NCBI RefSeq assembly: GCF_014649015.1
Contig: NZ_BMSF01000012.1
Span: 1-64,000 of the forward strand
Origin: Streptomyces narbonensis
GTDB lineage: Bacteria; Actinomycetota; Actinomycetes; Streptomycetales; Streptomycetaceae
Length of the DNA: 64,000 bases
Direction: 5' to 3'
In this document: piece by piece, positions 1 to 7,795 of the stretch
Position numbering within the stretch: the stretch's first letter is position 1
Layout of the letters: each line of letters begins with the position of its first letter
Notes under the pieces: model-generated
Database searches by the model: none
What the model saw: the letters and a program-made list of their open reading frames with translations, nothing else
What the model was told of the DNA's origin: nothing
Made by a program: the position numbers and the translations under genes

Positions 1-193
1 CATTCCCGTCGTCGCCCCTAGGGCGGCCCCGCGGCGTCTGGTGCGTGCTCTCGGCGTGCCGGGGGGAAGCCCACGTACTGGACGTACGTGGGCTTCCACC
101 CGGTGCGGCGAGAGTGCGTGCCTGGGGGCACCTCCCAGCGGTAGCTGGGGGAGAACGCCGCGGGGCAGACGGGAATGTGACGACACCCCCTAG
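1..193. repeat. Foldback repeat element, left tip outside the window
   Basis: The outer arms pair 1-10 with 168-177 and 26-37 with 155-166. The centre holds a perfect 13-bp hairpin (66-78 with 84-96, loop tggac), with further imperfect pairing around it. The right tip, 168-193, is the exact reverse complement of 37452-37477, and positions 1-37 match 37468-37504 with two differences. This marks a dispersed element with terminal inverted repeats of about 26 bp. No coding sequence is visible in it. Confidence 0.75.
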
Positions 194-237
194 GTCGCCA
201 CCGGCCGCGGAAGGGTTGCCCCCGTGCGACACCGAAG

Positions 238-987
238 TCAGGTGGTGCGCGCCGTCCGGGAGACCGGGAGGCGGGCGCAGCGGCGGCAGGCGCGGGCCGA
301 GGTCGCCACGACGGCGTGCGAGGCCGCCGCGAGGGCGCCGGCGCAGGCGAGCAGCGGCCAGTTCGTGGCGAGGGCGGAGGCGACGGCGAGCGCGAGCGTC
401 GTGACGGCCATGGCGACCCCGGCGGTGGTGCCGGTCCAGGCGACGAGGAGGGGCAGCCGGGGCGGGGTGGGCAGCCGGCGGGCGAGGGTTCCGGTGACGG
501 CCAGGGTCGCGGCTGCGAGCAGTGCGGCGCCGATCGCGACTCCGGCCAGGTGCGCGGCGAGCAGCTGCGCGGCGCGGGGGACGGACCCCGTCGGGTCGGC
601 GGCGGGGGTCAGCGCCAGGTACCAGCAGGCGACGAGGAAGGGCGCGGTGAGCGCGACGGCCCGGGCGGTGTGGCGGGCCTGGGCGAGGGTCAGCTCCCGC
701 TGGCAGCTCGGCACGAGCTCGTCGACCGTCCCGAACTCCCGCACCGCCGCGCGGATCGCGTCCGGGTACGGGCCGCCGCGCTCGGCGTGGGCGTCGGCCG
801 TGTCGGCGAGTCCGCCGCGGATCTCCTCGACTAGCCGGGCCTTCGCGCGGGCCGGTCCGTGCAGGGCGGCGGCCAGCTCGGCGGCGTAGGCGGCGAGGGG
901 GTCGTGGGGATCGAGAGGGTCGTGGGGGGCGAGGGGGTCTTGGGGGCCGTGGGGGTCTAGGGGGCCGGTGGCGGGGGCGGTGGTCAT
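238..987 (-). CDS. HAAS-domain membrane protein paired with a PadR regulator
   Basis: This 249-aa protein begins with a Pro/His/Asp-rich stretch of short repeats (DPHGPQDPLAPHDPL). A soluble helical segment follows at about residues 35-105, containing REFG and DELV signatures like those of the HAAS (PadR-associated) signalling domain, and then about four hydrophobic segments. The ATG start overlaps the stop of the upstream PadR gene by four bases (984-987), so the two are translationally coupled. In the family, the HAAS protein is the membrane output or partner controlled by the PadR repressor, often in envelope stress circuits. The signal sensed here is unknown. Confidence 0.7.
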   Translation of the reverse strand: MTTAPATGPLDPHGPQDPLAPHDPLDPHDPLAAYAAELAAALHGPARAKARLVEEIRGGLADTADAHAERGGPYPDAIRAAVREFGTVDELVPSCQRELTLAQARHTARAVALTAPFLVACWYLALTPAADPTGSVPRAAQLLAAHLAGVAIGAALLAAATLAVTGTLARRLPTPPRLPLLVAWTGTTAGVAMAVTTLALAVASALATNWPLLACAGALAAASHAVVATSARACRRCARLPVSRTARTT

Positions 988-1331
988 GTGGCGAGCCCGG
1001 GCGGCGGTGCGGTCGGGTTCAGCACCGAGCCGATCGCGGCGGTGAACTCGCTCCATGCCGTCCGCTCGCCCGCCAGCGTCTCCCGGCCGGCCTCGGTGAG
1101 TTCGTAGCAGCGCCGGCGCCGCTCGCCTGAGGAGGACTGCCAGCTGCTGCTGAGCAGTCCGACCCGCTCCAGCCGCTGGAGCGCCGGATAGATCGTGCCC
1201 GTACGCAGTTCGAGCACGCCGCCGCTGCGCTGCTGGACCGCGGTGATGATCGCGTACCCGTGCAGCGGGCCCTGTTCGAGCACCGCGAGCAGCAGCCCGT
1301 CCAGGTGCCCTCGTACCGCATCCGCCTTCAT
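984..1331 (-). CDS. PadR-family transcriptional regulator
   Basis: The 115-aa protein is almost all winged helix, of the short PadR type. It has the typical LLLAVLEQGPLHGYAI start, GTIYPALQRLERVGLL as recognition helix, and RRRRCYELTEAGRETL in the wing and C-terminal dimer helix. The start is the ATG at 1331, immediately next to a palindrome in the upstream region. It overlaps the HAAS gene downstream. PadR proteins of this size usually repress their own operon and the membrane protein they are paired with. Confidence 0.88.
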   Translation of the reverse strand: MKADAVRGHLDGLLLAVLEQGPLHGYAIITAVQQRSGGVLELRTGTIYPALQRLERVGLLSSSWQSSSGERRRRCYELTEAGRETLAGERTAWSEFTAAIGSVLNPTAPPPGLAT

Positions 1332-1332
1332 A

Positions 1333-1347
1333 GGTAGGCAGCCTACC
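1333..1347. promoter_or_regulatory. Probable PadR operator
   Basis: GGTAGGCAGCCTACC is a perfect inverted repeat of 7-bp arms around a central A, directly in front of the padR start codon. A second half-site, GGTAGGCA, lies at 1357-1364. Autorepression is inferred from position and symmetry only. Confidence 0.55.
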
Positions 1348-1453
1348 CAAAAGACCGGTAGGCAGTGTATGCATAGGGGAACAACGTATTGGCAGCCAAC
1401 ACATCAGGGCGGCTGCCGGTCCGATCCAGCTCCTGTGTGCGGAGGCATGCGCC

Positions 1454-1939
1454 GTGACCGAATTCCTGTTGTCCGTCCACGTCCTGGTGGCGATCGTCAC
1501 GGTCGGGTCGATCACCGTGGCCGCCTCGATGTTCCCCCGCGTCGCGCTCCGGGCCTGCGGCGGCGGGGAACGGGAGGACGGGGGGCCGGCCGGAGGGACG
1601 GGGACGGCCGTGGTCCTGCACCGCGTCTGCGCGGGCTACGCCGTCGCCGGCGTCGTCGTCCCGGTCTTCGGGGTGGCGACCGGCGCCCAGCTCGGCGTCC
1701 TGACCGACACCTGGCTGATCGTGTCGATGGTGCTGACCACGCTCGCCGCGGCCCTCCTGGGCCTCGCCGTCCTGCCCGGCCAGCGGCGCCTGCTCGCCCT
1801 GGCCGAGGGCGCGTCCTCCGCGGCGGATGCCCGCCCCGTGGCGTCCCGACTGGCCATGCTCACCGGGGTGTTCAACCTCCTGTGGGCGGTCGTCGTGGTC
1901 CTGATGATCGTCCGCCCCGGCTCCACGACGGGTGTGTGA
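1454..1939 (+). CDS. Small integral membrane protein, DUF2269-like
   Basis: The 161-aa protein has about four hydrophobic segments: residues 5-28, 55-78, 85-107 and 135-155. It has no catalytic motif that I recognise. The GTG start at 1454 is chosen because GGAGG lies eight bases upstream (1441-1445). The pattern of short soluble loops and a conserved N-terminal membrane helix resembles the DUF2269 family of predicted membrane proteins, whose function is not established. It is divergent from the PadR/HAAS pair, so the shared 120-bp region may carry both promoters. Confidence 0.6.
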   Translation: MTEFLLSVHVLVAIVTVGSITVAASMFPRVALRACGGGEREDGGPAGGTGTAVVLHRVCAGYAVAGVVVPVFGVATGAQLGVLTDTWLIVSMVLTTLAAALLGLAVLPGQRRLLALAEGASSAADARPVASRLAMLTGVFNLLWAVVVVLMIVRPGSTTGV

Positions 1940-1980
1940 CCCCTGGCCGCCCCGTCAGGACGAGCGTGCCGCGCCGGCGG

Positions 1981-2101
1981 TCACTTCGCGGGGGGGCTCA
2001 GGCCGTCACTTCGCGGGGGGGGCGCTCAGGCCGTCACTTCGCGGGGGGCGCTCAGGCCGTCACTTCGCGGGGGGGCGCGCACGCGGTCACTTCGCGGGGG
2101 G
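1981..2101. repeat. Five tandem copies of a 25-28 bp unit at the 3' end of a gene
   Basis: The sequence tcacttcgcggggg begins at 1981, 2006, 2034, 2060 and 2087. The copy at 2087 contains the stop codon and last codons (PPAK-stop on the minus strand) of the membrane protein gene that ends there. The other four copies lie beyond the stop, so the 3' end of the gene has been amplified outward. Confidence 0.9.
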
Positions 2102-2773
2102 CGCGCCGCCGAAGCCTCCCCGGAGGGTGGCCCGGCCGCCGTCGCCACCCGCCAGGACGACGGTGTACGTGTCGGCCGAAGCGTCCCGCATCCCCTCGGC
2201 ATGGTTGTACTGGGCCGCGAAGACGTGGCGGCCCGGCGGCACCGTACGGCCCGGCTTGAGGGTCCACCGGTAGAGCAGGGCCCCCGGCTCCTCGGTGACC
2301 GTGACGGTGAAGTCCTCGGCCGGGCGCGTGCGCCAGTGGCCCGTGCTCACGACGCCGGCCGTACGGGCGACCCGCACGTCGACGACGAGGCCCGACAACG
2401 GCGTCTCCGTCGTCACGGCGAGATCGCCCTGCGCCCACCAGCGGTTGCTGCCGGGGTCGATGGTGCCCGCCGCGGCGGCGACCGGGCCCGGCGCGGGCAG
2501 CCGTGAGGCGGGGGCGTCCGGCCCCCGGTCCAGCGTGGTCACGGCGAGGCCGCCGACGCCGACCACCCCGGCGACGGCCACCGCCACGGCCACGGCGGCC
2601 GTCCAGCGCCTGCCGCTCCACGGGAGCGCCCTCGGGCCGCCCGCGCGGGGCCGCCGGGATGCCTGCGGCGGGGCGGCTAGGCCCCGCTCCACCCGGGCGA
2701 GCATGCGGGCATGGTCGGGCTGGTGGGCGAGCCCGGCCTCGCGCAGCTCGCGGCGCAACTGCTCCTCGTCCAT
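2087..2773 (-). CDS. Membrane-anchored partner of the adjacent sigma factor
   Basis: The 228-aa protein has an N-terminal cytoplasmic part (about 1-55, with a helical MDEEQLRRELREAG start), one membrane helix near 60-80 and an extracellular region to the end. No zinc-binding anti-sigma HxxxCxxC motif is visible, so this is not a classical ZAS protein. The ATG at 2773 shares one base with the stop of the sigma gene (TGATG); an in-frame TTG lies one codon earlier. Position after a SigE-family sigma factor suggests it regulates that factor or is its main target. The 3' end lies in a tandem repeat. Confidence 0.55.
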   Translation of the reverse strand: MDEEQLRRELREAGLAHQPDHARMLARVERGLAAPPQASRRPRAGGPRALPWSGRRWTAAVAVAVAVAGVVGVGGLAVTTLDRGPDAPASRLPAPGPVAAAAGTIDPGSNRWWAQGDLAVTTETPLSGLVVDVRVARTAGVVSTGHWRTRPAEDFTVTVTEEPGALLYRWTLKPGRTVPPGRHVFAAQYNHAEGMRDASADTYTVVLAGGDGGRATLRGGFGGAPPAK

Positions 2774-3312
2774 CAACGCCTCCCCGCGACGAGTTCGGTG
2801 GCGGCCCGGTCGCCCAGGAGGCGCTGGAGCTCGGCCATCCCCTTGGCGGTCTGGCTCTTGACCGTACCGACCGAGATCCCCAGCGCGAGCGCGGTGTCGC
2901 GCTCGGAGAGGTCGAAGGCGTGCCGCAGCACCACACAGGCGCGCTTGCGGAAGGGCAGCGAGCGCAGCGCCGTCCGCACGTCGAGGACGGCCGGGACGTC
3001 GGGGTCCTCGACGTGATCCGGGCGCCGGTCCCAGAAGGCGGCGATCCGGCGCCGCTCGCGCACGGTGCCCCGGATCCGGGTGCGGACGAGGTTGGTGACG
3101 ACGCCCCGGGCGTAGGCGGCGGGGTGGTCGGCGGCGCGGACCCGGTCCCAGCGGTGCCAGAGGGCAAGCATGGCGTCGGCGGCGAGGTCGTCGGCCGCGT
3201 CGGTCTCCCCGGTCAGCAGGTGCGCGAGGCGGGCGAGTTCGGCGTAGTGGCGCGCGAAGAAGGCCCGGAACTCCGTCGCGCTGTCGTCGACGTCAGCGTC
3301 CACCGTGACCAC
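2773..3312 (-). CDS. SigE-family (ECF) RNA polymerase sigma factor
   Basis: The 179-aa protein has region 2 (FRAFFARHYAELARLAHLLTG, then ADDLAADAMLALWHRW) and region 4 with the helix-turn-helix ERDTALALGISVGTVKSQTAKG. The overall length and ending are those of the actinobacterial SigE-family group of ECF factors. The start is taken as the GTG at 3312, which has GAGGG six bases upstream; the GTG at 3303 is an alternative. Its first 20 bases overlap the 3' end of the LacI-type gene. The downstream membrane protein is coupled to it. Confidence 0.85.
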   Translation of the reverse strand: MVTVDADVDDSATEFRAFFARHYAELARLAHLLTGETDAADDLAADAMLALWHRWDRVRAADHPAAYARGVVTNLVRTRIRGTVRERRRIAAFWDRRPDHVEDPDVPAVLDVRTALRSLPFRKRACVVLRHAFDLSERDTALALGISVGTVKSQTAKGMAELQRLLGDRAATELVAGRR

Positions 3313-4639
3313 GACGGCCCTCGGTGGTACGGGCCGACGCATCGGGCGCGGCGGACGGAGCGGTTCGGGAGGGCCGGACGGTCCGGGCGGACTCCGCCGT
3401 CCGGGCCGATTCGACAGTCCGGGCCGATTCGACGGTCCGGGCCGATTCGACGGTCCGAGCCGGTTCGACGGTCCCGGACGCTTCGGCGAGTGCAGACGGT
3501 CCGGCTCCGGCCGCCGCACCCGCGTCCACACCCGGCCCCGGACCCGCACTCGCACTCGCACCAGCGCCCGCACCCGCGCCCGTATGAGCGGCACTTGCGC
3601 GGCCGGCGTTCGCGCGGCCCGTCGCCGGCCCCGTGCTCGCGCGCTCGGTCAGGCGCGGCGGGATCAGTTCCGTGCCGCGCGCGGCCTCGCCTCGGAGGCG
3701 GGCGACGAGGCGTTCCACGGCGAGTCGGCCCATCTCCTGGGCGGGCACGGAGACGGCGGTGAGCGGAACGGAGGCGTGGGCCGCGACCTGGTCGGGGCAG
3801 ATCGCGGCGACGGAGACGTCCTCGGGGACCGCGCGGCCCTGGTGGCGCAGGAGCGCGAGCAGCGGTTCGACCGCGGCCTCGTTCTGGACGACGAGGGCCG
3901 TGGTGCCGGGCCGTTCCTCGAAGACGCGGGTCACCGCGGCGGCGACGGCCGCGTAGGTGCCCTCGACCGGCCGGTGGAGCAGCCCGACGCCGTACGCGTC
4001 GGCGGCGGCCCGAAGTCCCGCGAGCGTGCGGGCGGCGAAGCCGGTGCCCCGCGCGTAGACGGCGGGCGGCTCGCCGAGGACGGCGATCGCGGTGTGGCCG
4101 AGGCCCGCGAGGTGCTCGACGCAGCGGACGCCGGCCGCCTCGAAGTCGAGGTCGACGCAGTCGAGTCCGGTCGAGGAGGCGGCTTCGGCGGACGCGGCGG
4201 GGAGCCCGATGAGGACGGAGGGGCGCTCGGCCTCCTGGAGGCAGGGCAGCCGGGGGTCGTCGAGTTCGACGTCCATGACGATCATGGCGTCGGCGATGGC
4301 GCTGCCCTCCACCCGCCGGACGGCCTCGGGGCCCTCCTCGCCGGTGAGCAGCAGCACGTCGTAGCCGTGGGAGCGGGCGGTGGTGGTGACGGCCATCGCG
4401 ATCTCCATCATCACCGGCACGTAGAGCCCGGTGCGGAGCGGCATCATCAGGGCGAGGATGTCGGTCCGGCTGCTGGCGAGCGCGCGGGCGCCCGCGTGCG
4501 GCCGGTAGCCGAGGGCGTCGATGCTGTGCTGGATCCGCTCGCGCGTGGGCGCGGATATGGAGCGTTTGCCGCTGAGCACGTAGCTGACGGTGCTGGCCGA
4601 CACCCCGGCGTGGCGGGCGACATCGGCGAGGGTGACCAC
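3293..4639 (-). CDS. LacI-family regulator of the rhamnogalacturonan locus, with a long repetitive tail
   Basis: The protein starts with VVTLADVARHAGVSASTVSY, a standard LacI helix-turn-helix, followed by the hinge LGYRPHAGARALA and a periplasmic-binding-protein sugar sensor domain to about residue 333. GTG at 4639 is preceded by GAGGAG at seven bases. The family normally ends there at 330-345 aa. This protein continues for about 115 residues of Ala/Gly/Ser/Pro and repeated TVESAR units. It is divergent from the GH2 beta-galactosidase gene, and LacI-type palindromes occur in front of that gene and of the importer operon, so it probably represses the locus. The ligand is unknown, likely a galactose- or rhamnogalacturonan-derived sugar. 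Confidence 0.85.
   Translation of the reverse strand: MVTLADVARHAGVSASTVSYVLSGKRSISAPTRERIQHSIDALGYRPHAGARALASSRTDILALMMPLRTGLYVPVMMEIAMAVTTTARSHGYDVLLLTGEEGPEAVRRVEGSAIADAMIVMDVELDDPRLPCLQEAERPSVLIGLPAASAEAASSTGLDCVDLDFEAAGVRCVEHLAGLGHTAIAVLGEPPAVYARGTGFAARTLAGLRAAADAYGVGLLHRPVEGTYAAVAAAVTRVFEERPGTTALVVQNEAAVEPLLALLRHQGRAVPEDVSVAAICPDQVAAHASVPLTAVSVPAQEMGRLAVERLVARLRGEAARGTELIPPRLTERASTGPATGRANAGRASAAHTGAGAGAGASASAGPGPGVDAGAAAGAGPSALAEASGTVEPARTVESARTVESARTVESARTAESARTVRPSRTAPSAAPDASARTTEGRRGHGGR
3380..3480. repeat. 18-bp tandem repeat inside the LacI coding tail
   Basis: About five copies of an 18-bp unit, best seen as gacggtccgggccgattc, run in frame through the gene. Each adds six residues, read as TVESAR or close variants. 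Copies drift in sequence towards the ends. Confidence 0.8.
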
Positions 4640-4838
4640 GTGCGCGCTCCTCGGCAGTTCCCGGTGTTCCGGGCGACCGCCCGACGGTGATGGTTCCGGG
4701 CGACCGCCCGTTGATCCGGCTCCCGACCCTAAGCGGCTGCTCGACGAGCTGTCCAGGCGGGTCGCGAAGAGTCCAAGGGCCCGACGGCCGCGCGGGGTTG
4801 TGCGCCGGCCTCCCGCGCGATGGGATGGATCCCGGACG

Positions 4839-4850
4839 GAAAGCGCTTTC
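4839..4850. promoter_or_regulatory. LacI-type operator in front of the beta-galactosidase gene
   Basis: GAAAGCGCTTTC is a perfect 12-bp palindrome with the CG centre typical of LacI-family operators. It lies about 65 bp before the GH2 start and 190 bp from the divergent LacI gene. Nearly the same sequence (11 of 12) recurs at 16350-16361. Confidence 0.75.
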
Positions 4851-4912
4851 TGCATCACTGACCTCTCCTTTCCCTCCCGCACACTTCTTTCCCTCACCCC
4901 GTCAGGAGCACC

Positions 4913-7792
4913 ATGGACGCCCTTCCCTGGTACGAAGACCTCTCCCCCGGCCGCGGCACGCTCCCGCCCCGCGCCTGGTACGCCGGCTCCGACGCCACCG
5001 TCCTCTCCCTGAACGGCTCCTGGGGCTTCCGCCTCTCCCCCACCGCCGACGCCGAGGACGACTCCTTCGCCGCCCCCGACTTCGACGCCGGCGGCTGGAG
5101 CGCTATCGCCGTCCCGGGCCACTGGGTGCTCCAGGGCAAGGAGGCGGAGTACGGCGGTCCCGCGTACACGAACGTCCAGTACCCCTTCCCCGTCGACCCG
5201 CCCCGCGTCCCCACCGAGAACCCGACCGGCGACCATCTGCGCCGCTTCGACCTGCCCGACGGCTGGCCGGCGGACGGCGGTGCCGTGCTCCGCCTCGACG
5301 GGGTCGAGTCCTGCGCCCGGGTCTGGCTCAACGGCACGGAGCTCGGCGAGTTCAAGGGCTCGCGGCTGGCCCACGAGTTCGCCGTGGGGCACCTCCTGAA
5401 GGCCCGGGACAACGTCCTCGCGCTCCGCGTCCACCAGTGGTCCTCCGGCTCCTACCTGGAGGACCAGGACCAGTGGTGGCTGCCGGGCGTGTTCCGTGAC
5501 GTGACCCTGCTGCACCGGCCGGCGGGCGCACCGGGCGACTTCTTCACGCACGCCTCGTACGACCACACCACCGGCGCCGGCACCCTGCGCGTCGAGTGCG
5601 ACGTGCCGGGCCGCGTCACCGTGCCCGAGCTCGGACTCGACCTCGCCGTCGGGGAGCCGGCGACCGTGCCGGTCGAGCCGTGGAGCGCCGAAGCGCCCCG
5701 ACTGTACGAGGGCGTGCTCACGGCCGGCGGTGAGCGGATCCCGCTGCGGATCGGCTTCCGGACCGTGGCCGTGGAGGACGGGGTCATGAAGGTCAACGGC
5801 CGCCGGATCCTCTTCCGCGGCGTGAACCGCCACGAGTTCCACCCGGAGCGCGGCCGGAGCCTGGACCTGGCGACCATGCGCGAGGACGTGGAACTGATGA
5901 AGCGTCACAACATCAACGCCGTCCGGACGTCCCACTATCCGCCGCACCCGGCCTTCCTCGACCTCTGCGACACGTACGGACTGTGGGTGATCGACGAGGG
6001 CGACCTGGAGACCCACGGCTTCGAGGACCTGGCCTGGCGGGGCAATCCGGTCGACGACGAGCGCTGGACCCCGGCCCTGCTCGACCGGGCGGCCCGGCTC
6101 GTCGAGCGCGACAAGAACCACCCCTCGGTGATCGTCTGGTCGCTCGGCAACGAATGCGGCACCGGCGCCGGCCTGACCGCGATGGCCCGGTGGATCCGCG
6201 ACCGCGACCCGTCCCGGCTCGTCCACTACGAGGGCGACCGCTCCTGCGCGGACACCGACCTCTACTCGCGGATGTACCCGCCGCACGCGGAGGTCGACGA
6301 GATCGGCCACCGCGCCGACGAGGGTCCGGAGGCGAGGCAGCAACTCCCCTTCATCCTCTGCGAGTACGCGCACGCGATGGGCAACGGACCGGGCGGACTC
6401 TCCGAGTACCAAAGACTGTTCGAGACCCACGAACGCTGCCAGGGCGGCTTCGTCTGGGAGTGGATCGACCACGGCCTCGTCCACCCGGTACACGGCCACG
6501 GCTACGGCGGCGACTTCGGGGAGGAGGTGCACGACGGGAACTTCGTCTGCGACGGGCTGCTCTTCCCCGACCGGACCCCGTCGCCGGGGCTCGTGGAGTA
6601 CAAGAAGGTGATCGAGCCGGTACGGATCACCCCCGGCCCGGCGAACTCGGTGCGGGTGGCCAACGGCCACGACGTCGTCGATCTGGCGCATCTCGCCTTC
6701 ACCTGGTCCTTCCTGGCCGACGGCGAGACCCTCGCCGCCGGCCCGCTCGACGTCCCGCCGCTCGCCGCCGGAGCGAGCGCGCGGGTGACCCTGCCGACCG
6801 CGCCCGCACACCCGGCGGGGGCCGAAACCATGTGGACCGTACGGGCGTTGCTCGCGCGTGACACCGCGTGGGCGCCCGCCGGGCACGAGGTGGCCTGGGG
6901 CCAGGTCCCCGCCTCCGCGCCGGCCCCCGCGCCGCGGAAGGCGACCGGTGCACGGCCGGTCCGCTCGACCGACGGCAGGATCACCCTCGGCCCCGCGGTC
7001 TTCGACGCCCGCACCGGCGAGCCCCTCGCTCTGGGCCCCCTGGCGGTCACCGGGCCGCGACTCGACGTCTGGCGGGCGCCTACGGACAACGACGAGGGCG
7101 CACCCTGGCAGCCCGACGAGCGCCACGGACCGCTCTGGCGCGAGCTGGGACTCCACCGGATGCGGCACCGGATCGACGAAGTCGCCCTGGACGAAGACTC
7201 CTTGACCGTACGGACCCGCGTGGCGCCCGCCGCCCGGGACGTCGGGCTGCGCACCACCTACCGCTGGACCTCGGACGGCACCGCGCTGCGGCTCGCCGTC
7301 GAGGTCGTCCCCGAGGGCGACTGGCGGGTGCCGCTGCCCCGGCTCGGGGTCCGGCTCGGGCTGCCGGCCGCCCTGGACCGGGCCGTCTGGTACGGCGCCG
7401 GGCCGGGCGAGGCGTACCCCGACACCCGGGCCGCCGCACGGCTCGGCCGCTGGGAGTCCGTCGTGGACGCGCTGCGGACCCCGTACCTGCGACCACAGGA
7501 GAACGGCGCCCGGATCGACACCCGGTGGCTGGAGCTGACCTCCGCGAGCGAAGGCGTACGGGTGGAGGGCGAGCCGGCCTTCGCGTTCACCGCCCGCCGC
7601 TGGACCACCGAGCAGCTGGACGCCGCCGCCCACGACACCGACCTGGTCGCGGGCGACACGCTCTGGCTGCACCTGGACCACGCCCAGCACGGCATCGGCT
7701 CCCAGTCCTGCGGACCGGGCGTGCTGCCGGAGCACCGGCTGGACGCGGCCCCGGCGGCGTTCGCCCTGACCTTCACCCCCGTGGCACGTTAG
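4913..7792 (+). CDS. lacZ: GH2 beta-galactosidase (LacZ type), cytoplasmic
   Basis: At 959 aa this has the length and architecture of E. coli LacZ. There is an N-terminal jelly-roll sugar-binding domain (GSWGFRLSP, VPGHWVLQG), an Ig-like domain, a central TIM barrel (FRGVNRHEFHPERG, then HYPPHPAFLDLCD) and the C-terminal beta-galactosidase small-chain domain. The acid/base Glu lies in NECGTG (about E414) and the nucleophile in CEYAHAMGNG (about E484). No signal peptide is present, so it acts on imported galactosides. AGGAG precedes the ATG. In this locus the likely substrates are galactan or rhamnogalacturonan side-chain fragments rather than lactose. It ends convergently, four bases from the esterase gene. 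Confidence 0.93.
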   Translation: MDALPWYEDLSPGRGTLPPRAWYAGSDATVLSLNGSWGFRLSPTADAEDDSFAAPDFDAGGWSAIAVPGHWVLQGKEAEYGGPAYTNVQYPFPVDPPRVPTENPTGDHLRRFDLPDGWPADGGAVLRLDGVESCARVWLNGTELGEFKGSRLAHEFAVGHLLKARDNVLALRVHQWSSGSYLEDQDQWWLPGVFRDVTLLHRPAGAPGDFFTHASYDHTTGAGTLRVECDVPGRVTVPELGLDLAVGEPATVPVEPWSAEAPRLYEGVLTAGGERIPLRIGFRTVAVEDGVMKVNGRRILFRGVNRHEFHPERGRSLDLATMREDVELMKRHNINAVRTSHYPPHPAFLDLCDTYGLWVIDEGDLETHGFEDLAWRGNPVDDERWTPALLDRAARLVERDKNHPSVIVWSLGNECGTGAGLTAMARWIRDRDPSRLVHYEGDRSCADTDLYSRMYPPHAEVDEIGHRADEGPEARQQLPFILCEYAHAMGNGPGGLSEYQRLFETHERCQGGFVWEWIDHGLVHPVHGHGYGGDFGEEVHDGNFVCDGLLFPDRTPSPGLVEYKKVIEPVRITPGPANSVRVANGHDVVDLAHLAFTWSFLADGETLAAGPLDVPPLAAGASARVTLPTAPAHPAGAETMWTVRALLARDTAWAPAGHEVAWGQVPASAPAPAPRKATGARPVRSTDGRITLGPAVFDARTGEPLALGPLAVTGPRLDVWRAPTDNDEGAPWQPDERHGPLWRELGLHRMRHRIDEVALDEDSLTVRTRVAPAARDVGLRTTYRWTSDGTALRLAVEVVPEGDWRVPLPRLGVRLGLPAALDRAVWYGAGPGEAYPDTRAAARLGRWESVVDALRTPYLRPQENGARIDTRWLELTSASEGVRVEGEPAFAFTARRWTTEQLDAAAHDTDLVAGDTLWLHLDHAQHGIGSQSCGPGVLPEHRLDAAPAAFALTFTPVAR

Positions 7793-7795
7793 GCC

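Noticed and set aside
238..1515. Long minus-strand frame running through the PadR gene region
   Set aside because: Only the part from 987 down has protein-like features and a coupled start; the rest is a GC-rich shadow of the PadR gene.
4660..4705. Two near-identical copies of ttccgggcgaccgcccg
   Set aside because: A short local duplication with internal GC symmetry; no clear link to the LacI operators, so not called as a regulatory site.
4913..7735. Very long minus-strand frame opposite the beta-galactosidase gene, continuous with the LacI frame
   Set aside because: It is a high-GC antisense shadow; the LacI protein starts at 4639 with a good ribosome site.
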